Below, one piece after another: positions 57,329-64,000 of a DNA stretch of 64,000 nt (positions are counted from its first letter, which is position 1; every line of letters begins with the position of its first letter). The notes beneath the pieces are model-generated. The model saw nothing but the letters and a program-made list of their open reading frames with translations. It was not told the DNA's origin and searched no databases. This DNA is from Telopea speciosissima (lineage: Eukaryota > Streptophyta > Magnoliopsida > Proteales > Proteaceae). The position numbers were made by a program, and so were the translations under genes. Where the stretch lies: contig NC_057922.1 in the NCBI RefSeq assembly GCF_018873765.1, forward strand, positions 12,165,563-12,229,562. The letters run 5' to 3'.

Positions 57329-58284
57329 ATACCAGTGTCAATGGAAACACTCATGCTTGGTACTATTACAATTCATGTTTTATCAGGAAAAATATAATCA
57401 CGTGTATCTTACAATATGGCTTCCAACTGTTATGGATTTTGAATCGAATTATTTCTTATACATATGGTAAATGGTGATTACACACACACGTTATTGCGGA
57501 TGAAATAAAACCAATATAAATCTGAAGGGTGCACGTTCTCTGTCTAGGAGCGCATACGCTCTGTGCCCAGACACATGGGGCATTGGGATTTTGGGCATTC
57601 AGGGGGGCGGGCTGGTCATTTCGCCCACCCCCATGCTCGACTCCAACAGTCATTTGAGAAAATCCTGCAAGAGATGTTGGAAGCTAGCGCTCTACCCTTG
57701 TGTGTGATCTTGGACATTTTCTTTGGCAGGACATTCCACCTGTGCTTTTGGTAGTTTTCCCTTGGCTCTTCTTTCATTGGATTGGCTTGTTATCATTGGC
57801 AATCAGCACATCCATATGGTTGCAGGAACGGCACTTGGTGGAAGCTTCATACTGAGAGCCTCTACCCATACTGGAGCTAACACTTTTTACACTGCCATTG
57901 GGTGATTTACCAGGTAATTTCTGAGTCTGGGACCATGGCAATCCTCTCCATCGCTTCCTGTTGGTGACTGGAGAACTTGAAGAGAATAGCTGGGTAATGG
58001 TTGTTAACGGCTTCATTGAGCTAGAAGGTAAACACTTACTCCTTTAGGGGCTGTTTTGTGCCATTGATATTATTTCGGCCATATCTTATTCAATATCCAA
58101 TGCAATTGAATGAAATTGGGGTCAAAACACCAGTAGGAGGATAAGCTACCTCTTGGATATAGGTTTTTTTTTGGGTGAATAAAATGTAAATCATTAAAAA
58201 AAATAAAAAACTACTCTTGGATATAGTTATGACCTCATAGAGCGAAAGCATGGTGTGTAACCTCGGTTTTACTCTACTGGAAAT
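57329..58284. other. USE1 3' flank, no coding gene
   Basis: The USE1 3'UTR should lie at the start. A GC-richer block at 57530-57640 (AGGAGCGCATACGCTCTGTG) may be a repeat. The frames near 57560-57905 have no recognised motif. Confidence 0.4.
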
Positions 58285-58620
58285 ATGGAACATGTGAACA
58301 GGACCCAACAGCCATTCATATGGATGATTAGAGAAAGGACATGGTTCCCATCTGAAGGATTGAAGAGGAGGGTAAAAGGGCAGGGGTTTGATTGTGAGGA
58401 ATTGGGTGCAGCAGCGGCGTGTCGTAGCACAAAGTGCCACAGCTGAGCTCTTGAGCCATTGTGGTGAGAATTCAGTGTTGGGAGGGTTTGCCAATGGGGG
58501 TGGTGGGTCCCAATCCTGGCATGGTACATGATAGATGAGCAACCATAGAATGCCAAGTTTGTGGTGGATGGATTCCGAAGCAGGGTTGTCCATCCCCATG
58601 GGACCCAATTCAGTTTGGGA
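58285..58620 (+). pseudogene. UDP-glycosyltransferase (UGT, GT1) fragment
   Basis: Frame-broken remains of the plant UGT C-terminal domain. One frame has QPFIWMIRERTWFPSEGLKR. A second has GLIVRNWVQQ..., then LLSHCGENSVLGG, a worn PSPG box (normally HCGWNSVLE). Returning to the first frame, VPILAWYMIDEQP, then NAKFVVDGF, matches the end of that box and what follows it. At least two frameshifts and a stop are present, and the key Trp of HCGWNS is lost. UGTs transfer sugars to small molecules; this copy cannot. Confidence 0.6.
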
Positions 58621-59033
58621 TCCTTTCCTAAATGTGTTTTCCATATTTCTCGTGTTTGTGGTAGTGGAGAACAAGATTTTGTTCAGAATTCAATTCATGA
58701 CAATGATTTGTTACGTTTGGTTGGCTACTTGGCTAGATTCATTAGGTTATAATAGGTAATTTAAAGACTTTACAAAGCACAGGTACAGAGATTCCACGAC
58801 TCGAACAAAACTTCGTGAGGTTGAAAGTAAAAGACACTAATATCATCCCAATGGAAGTAGATGAACTAAGTGGATTTTCATTAGCAAATTAGTGAGTTGA
58901 GTGACGAATCAGAGCCACATCACCCACATCTATTAAACAATAGTACCCTTCCTTCCACTAATCACCGGGTAGAGAGATCCAAGAACGATTACCCGCTTTT
59001 ATAGGGAAGAAAAGTGCAACACACGCAAGCCCC

Positions 59034-59076
<43 letters not shown>

Positions 59077-59962
59077 AGGCCAGTTCAGTTAGTCGGTAAC
59101 GTTTTCTTTAAGATGGCCTAGAGTACCTGCTAAACAAGAAAAGCGTGTTCATGAAAAATAGCTAATGTTGATCCAAAGCTCACTTTCATAGAGGGTTGGG
59201 AATAGCTTATCCTCAGTCGGGTCGGGTAGGTGAACCCATGTTGTTGTCAACAAACCTAGTGATATGTGCATGGGTCGACCCACGTATTCCATATGTAAGG
59301 TGATGAAGTACAAAGGAAAACTAAACATCACACTATTATTGACATTTTCCCTTTCGGATCAACATTAGATGGGTATTACCTGATCCGAGATGAGAAAAAG
59401 CAAAGTAGGTCCAAAGGTTTGGCCATCCTTCTTTCATGCAAAAATACCTGATCACGATACTTTGACCCGAGACTTATGAAGAAAAGTACAATGGCTGAAG
59501 TGAAAGTGAAGTTAACGTTAGGTGTATCTCCACCATCACACCCTCCTCCCACCCGACCTTTCCCGTGCTTGGCTCCTCTTCAAAGTTCCAAAGTGAACAA
59601 ACAAAAAAAAACAACCCTAATTTCATAACTGATAAGAAACGTAAGTTGACCATCCTAAATTTTATCAAATTTAATTTGTGGGTTATGTATAAAGACAAAA
59701 CTATCCTTTCCCTTAGCCAAAACTCAAAGACCCATCTCACCTTTAGTGGACATGATGAAGGGGCAGATAAGTCCATTCACAATAATTTTCTTTCCACTTG
59801 GAAAAGTCAACTTTAAACACCTACGGAAGAAAAAAAAACCACTTAAAACTGCCAACACATGCTTTGTACCTAAGAAACATTAGGAATTTAGAATCACATA
59901 TATGCAAATGGGACTCCTCACATCCCTATGCTTCATCTTCTTTCTCTTCTCTATAGTAGACC
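58621..59962. promoter_or_regulatory. GT31 upstream region with (GA)n tract
   Basis: A (GA)n run lies at about 59037-59073, roughly 890 bases before the GT31 start codon; GA tracts are common in plant promoters. The open frames at 59474-59816 on both strands show no domain. Confidence 0.35.
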
Positions 59963-60973
59963 ATGAAGGCTCCGAGGCCGGACCGGCAACACTCATCTCC
60001 ACGGTTAACATTCGCTGTCTCATCAATCTTTTTTCTCATTTTCCTTTGTGTACTAACATCAATCAACGAATTCCGATTCGAAGGTCTAGTGAAGCTTGGC
60101 AGGTCCGCTCTCTCCAACATCCCTCACTACAACTTCTATGCATGTTATTCCAACAATTCATCCCTTGCAAACAACATTTCTACTTCTCCGGCACCGGCAC
60201 CTGCACCAGAACTGCGAATACTACTCGGGATATTAACGTTACCGGATCAGTATCAGCGCCGCCACTTCCTCCGACTAATCTATGGTACTCAATCAGTACC
60301 ACTCGGTGCACAAGTAGATGTAAAGTTTGTGTTTTGTAACTTAACCAAGGAGGATCAAACTGTCTTAGTAGCACTTGAAATCATGAGATACGATGACATC
60401 ATTATTCTCAATTGCAAAGAGAATATGAATAAAGGTAAGACTTATACATACTTCTCGAGCTTGCCGGAGATATTTAACAACACCGACGATGACGGCAGCC
60501 CAAACCCGCCGTACCATTACGTGATGAAGGCTGATGATGATATATATATTAGGTTAAATAGCTTGGTAGAGTCTTTAAAGCCATTACCTAGAGATGACTT
60601 GTACTATGGTTATGTAATTCCATGCTCAAGCATGAATCCTTTTGTTCACTATATGTCTGGTATGGGTTATCTGATCTCATGGGACCTTGTGGAGTGGATT
60701 AGAGATTCCGATGTACCGAGGAACCACACGGAGGGACCGGAGGATAAGGTTTTCGGCGATTGGATGCGTGACGGTCACCGGGGGAAGAACAGATATAATG
60801 CCAAGTGGTCGATGTACAACTTTCCAATCCCGGCGACTAAATGTACACATGAGCTGTGGCCGGATACTGTTGCTGTTCACCTTCTTAAGAATCAAGAGAA
60901 GTGGATTCAGACCTTGAAGTACTTCAATGTTACTAACAATCTTAAACCATCTAAACTCTATCATATTCCTTAG
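59963..60973 (+). CDS. GT31 family glycosyltransferase (beta-1,3-galactosyltransferase-like), intronless
   Basis: 336 residues, one exon, complete. It is a type II Golgi membrane protein: a short basic cytosolic tail (residues 1-13), one membrane segment (about 15-33), a Pro/Ala stem (about 75-83) and a GT31 catalytic domain. The domain starts at LRILLGILTLPDQYQRRHFL (84-103). The metal-binding DDD is at 191-193 in YVMKADDDIYIRL; the later conserved block reads GPEDKVFGDWM (258-268). GT31 enzymes add beta-1,3-linked galactose (or GlcNAc) to glycans such as arabinogalactan proteins and N-glycans. The domain is shorter than in the AGP galactosyltransferases and lacks a galectin domain, so the acceptor is unknown. 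The start is the first ATG in frame and is followed by a typical signal anchor. No frame defect is seen. Confidence 0.88.
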   Translation: MKAPRPDRQHSSPRLTFAVSSIFFLIFLCVLTSINEFRFEGLVKLGRSALSNIPHYNFYACYSNNSSLANNISTSPAPAPAPELRILLGILTLPDQYQRRHFLRLIYGTQSVPLGAQVDVKFVFCNLTKEDQTVLVALEIMRYDDIIILNCKENMNKGKTYTYFSSLPEIFNNTDDDGSPNPPYHYVMKADDDIYIRLNSLVESLKPLPRDDLYYGYVIPCSSMNPFVHYMSGMGYLISWDLVEWIRDSDVPRNHTEGPEDKVFGDWMRDGHRGKNRYNAKWSMYNFPIPATKCTHELWPDTVAVHLLKNQEKWIQTLKYFNVTNNLKPSKLYHIP

Positions 60974-63900
60974 GTAATGTCTCACCATTTTTGTTCATTC
61001 TTTCTGTTCACAATTTATTGTTGAATAATAACCTGTTCTCAGTGATTCCTAAATTATTTTTTTGCCCCCCTTATTATATAAAATGTAAAGGAATTGTAAT
61101 TTTCTTTCAGTGAAGGACACATATCAGAGAAGGAAAATTTATCCTATTTCAGTTCAAACAGATACTGTAAATAATTAAGTGGCGAAATACAGATATAAAT
61201 AAATGGCCTACATATTCCTTATTCCTTGGAAATGGAAAGAAAATTCTAGATAACAGGTTAGAGTCTGGATTAATCATTAACTCTTCCTACCTTCTATTTT
61301 TCCGTGGTCCAATCAGAGGAACAAATGGGGTGGATGAAAAGATTCTTTCTTCACCATGGGTAATGAGAAACAGGGTCCCAAATCTTATTATACATGTTGA
61401 TTTGTTGAAGGCAAAGCGATTAGATTGTACTCCTTTTTTAGTTCAGTTATATTGAGGGATCCGGGCAGACCCTGATTGATCCTAACCATGGGGGGAAGAG
61501 AGATGAATGGGTTGGCCAGGCTGGGAAGAAGAAGAAATGATCGGGTTGGGCGGGCCAGGCTCAGCACGAGGCCTCAACCCTAGTCCGGCCCAGCCCTGAC
61601 TCAAGGTCATAAATTCCCAACCCTGACCCGCCCGCAGGGACAGAATATCTCAACCCAGGTCTGTTCTGACTCGGGATGGGCCAGGGCAGACTTCTAAGGG
61701 TCCCTTATCTGATATATGGACAGATTCACCACATCATCATTACTATGTGGCTCATATAAAATGGTTACCTGGCAAGCAAGATTGCTTGATTATGTGTGCA
61801 TATTTTTATTTAATTAAAAACCATGTTTCCCTTGGGTTCGTTTCCCAGAATTTCTTCCCATATCAAGAACACTATACTGGAGAAACTTCTGATCATGTAA
61901 CTTGATCTAAGTGATGACTCACAAATCTCCCCCTTTCAATCTCCTAATCTATAATGATGTCAATATTGGTCATTTACAAATGATCGCATATTCTTCAACT
62001 TTATGGGCTTTTAAAACATTGTGGCTATGTCTAAGCCCCCTTACGACTATCATACCTAAATAATTTAATAAATTCCAACCATCAGAAGCCTTCATTACCA
62101 GAAAAGGCATTATCAAAATTGAGTTAATTTTACATTCAATCTCCAAACCCTAATTTTACATCAAATTTCCAAACTCCCACTTCCACTCCCCATTCCCAAA
62201 CACCCCCCTCCCCCCCCCCCCCCCCACACACACACACACACACTCACAAAAGAAACCCATGATCAGGTTGTTAATCCCCAATAGGAAACTATCAATGATT
62301 CATTACAATTTCTCACAGTGGAGCCAATGCTTGAACTAATATTTTCTCTAACTTCTCTGGATTAAGAAAAGTCAAGGAATTTCCTCTCCATCTCCAAATC
62401 ACTTGGCTTCTTCTTTTTATCCACACCACAGGAAAAAACTTTTGTGAGGCCTTAATCACAACCCACATCAACTCCTCTTTGTTTCAAGAATTCTTTGGCT
62501 TCTGCTATGTCCTGCATGCCAATATCTTTAATTTAAGTTTCAGGTATATCATAGCTAAACAGTAACAAAAGGAAATCACTATTGAAACTAATGAATACTC
62601 TATAGCCCAGAAAGCCCGGTAACTGTCCTAGCAGCACATATGGGGCACAGGAACAGTGGAAGCTTCCACCAACCAATGAAACCCATCATGAAGATCCCCT
62701 ATGAAAAAAGAATTACAAAACTGATGATTGCAACAATCAATTATCTAGAATTTTTGGGTGTGATTAGGAAACATGAAAAAACTACACAAATTGGAACATC
62801 ATAGCATCCTGTAAGGTCGACATAGTATTGTGAAAGAAAGCTATAAGAAATGAGGCCTGCCTCTGTATTGTATAGTGTTTGTTTTTTTTTTTTTTTTTAA
62901 AGAAGAGTATGAATGCAAATTCCAGACCACCCGATCTACACAAAACAGTATTAAAATAAGAATTCTTCATGAAAGTTAATGCCAATCTGAAACAAGCACT
63001 CTGAAAATCATTGAGAGAATATGCAGGGAAAGTAACCATTTAAGATGCACAGAAAGAAATACAGTACACAGACTGATACAAAACATGGAGATGGATTCTT
63101 AAGTTTCTACATTGAGCAAACTAAATATAAGGCTATCATATCTGGTATGGTACTACAGTTCCTAACCTTTAACTTTCATAAAGTTCATATGATTGTCTCA
63201 ACTCTCAACACTCATATCCATGGCCAAGTTGATGGAACTCCTAGTATTTAAATATATGGGAAGATCATATACAACAGACACTGTGGATCAATTATGATAA
63301 AAAGAAGGCCAAGTAACAGAGGGAAAAAACAAAACACAGAATCATTCATTTAGTTAACAAAACCAAACCAACAAGAAAGCAAGACACTCAAACAAAGAAA
63401 CAAAAAAATGTCTGAAATTCCATTAGGTCACCATTTCAACATTCTAATTATTCAACAGTTCAAATTCAAAAGAAAGCACGTGATTGGATGCAAACCAGCA
63501 GTATAAAATATATCTCTGTCTTCAAAGTACAGGAGCATGTGTGCATACAAATTACAACCAAAAAAAGGATAACATTTTCAGTTGCAGAACAGAACCTTCC
63601 AGAGGGGAGGGGGATAAAAGAAAAGGAAAACACTGGGAGAGGAAAGACCTTGGGGAGCAATAGAAAAAGCAACAGTTGAATTAGCTATTGTTTAGTCAAT
63701 TTTTCAAAACAGAAAATCAACTCGTATCAATCAATCGAATTTGTTGAATTGAGAAAATTGAATAAATATGAAAGAATAAAATTAAGTAGAATAAAAATCA
63801 TCTACATAAATACCAACTCGAATTAGCATTTACCACAAACACGTATAACTAAGTTGGCTAAAATGAATATCCAGACTCTTTTGTATATATAGGAATAGGA

Positions 63901-64000
63901 AGTGAAGGATCCTTTTCCCAATTTTTTCTGTCGAGATCTAACTGCTCCAATCTGTTTTTTATTCATAGTTGGAAGTTCTTATGACATAATAGATTGGTGA
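60974..64000. other. GT31 3' flank to window end, no gene recognised
   Basis: A GC-rich block at about 61445-61700, with repeated GGGC(G/C)GGCC and CCCTGAC motifs, looks like a hAT-type MITE. A tract like a copia polypurine site in reverse (CTCCCCCTTTCAATCTC) lies at 61926. A poly-C run followed by (CA)n lies at 62205-62242. The remaining short frames carry no known motif. An exon of a gene starting beyond the window cannot be excluded. Confidence 0.4.

Noticed and set aside
58090..58674. 194-codon minus-strand open frame
   Set aside because: It is antisense to the UGT fragment, which explains its openness; it has no motif of its own.
61445..61700. GC-rich block as a possible CpG promoter
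   Set aside because: It has repeated GGGC(G)GGCC/CCCTGAC motifs typical of plant MITEs and no gene next to it.
1..64000. tRNA, rRNA or organelle DNA insertions
   Set aside because: No cloverleaf with conserved B box, rRNA motif or chloroplast gene was recognised on reading. The only tRNA-related sequences are LTR primer-binding sites.

Overview
Plant nuclear DNA: AT-rich, GT-AG introns and a very heavy retrotransposon load. The sequence fits an angiosperm with large, repeat-filled introns; I cannot name the species. I can support three host genes. (1) The 5' half of a VDAC (mitochondrial porin) gene lies on the minus strand at 1063-7328; its 3' exons fall outside the window. (2) A complete USE1-type SNARE gene lies on the plus strand at 21127-57328. 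Its 239-codon reading frame is spread over seven coding exons and about 36.2 kb. (3) An intronless GT31 galactosyltransferase-like gene lies on the plus strand at 59963-60973.

Layout. 1-8.9 kb holds the VDAC gene, whose 5.2 kb intron 1 contains an old solo LTR. 8.9-17.1 kb holds a LINE relic, then a nest of Mutator-like TIR elements; one of these carries what looks like a captured fragment of an At1g61900-type GPI-anchored protein gene. 17.7-20.5 kb is a 2.7 kb solo LTR with a 5-bp target duplication, just upstream of USE1. 21.2-47.9 kb is USE1 intron 1, 26.7 kb long. It is almost entirely one old plus-strand Ty1/copia element (copia-3), broken open by younger minus-strand copia units (copia-1 and copia-2). 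Those are themselves broken by a gag-only Ty3-type element (28195-31917) and a solo LTR of the same family (34312-35648). The 5' LTR of copia-3 also carries a solo LTR and a 953-bp deletion-derivative copia. 48.0-54.0 kb is USE1 intron 2, with a 0.9 kb palindrome in a MULE-like element, a copia tail and an RNase H relic. 54.0-57.3 kb holds the remaining USE1 exons. 57.3-59.9 kb includes a broken UDP-glycosyltransferase (UGT) fragment. After GT31 I see no further gene.

The three genes share no pathway: VDAC serves outer-membrane metabolite exchange, USE1 Golgi-to-ER vesicle fusion, and GT31 glycan synthesis in the Golgi. What ties the window together is its insertion history. Most boundaries can be set to the base from target-site duplications. 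No established new system was found. The best leads are the gag-only element with a second, unrecognised ORF and telobox-rich LTRs, the long palindrome inside a USE1 intron, the nested MULEs with a captured gene piece, and the tandem copia units with a repeat-bearing leader.
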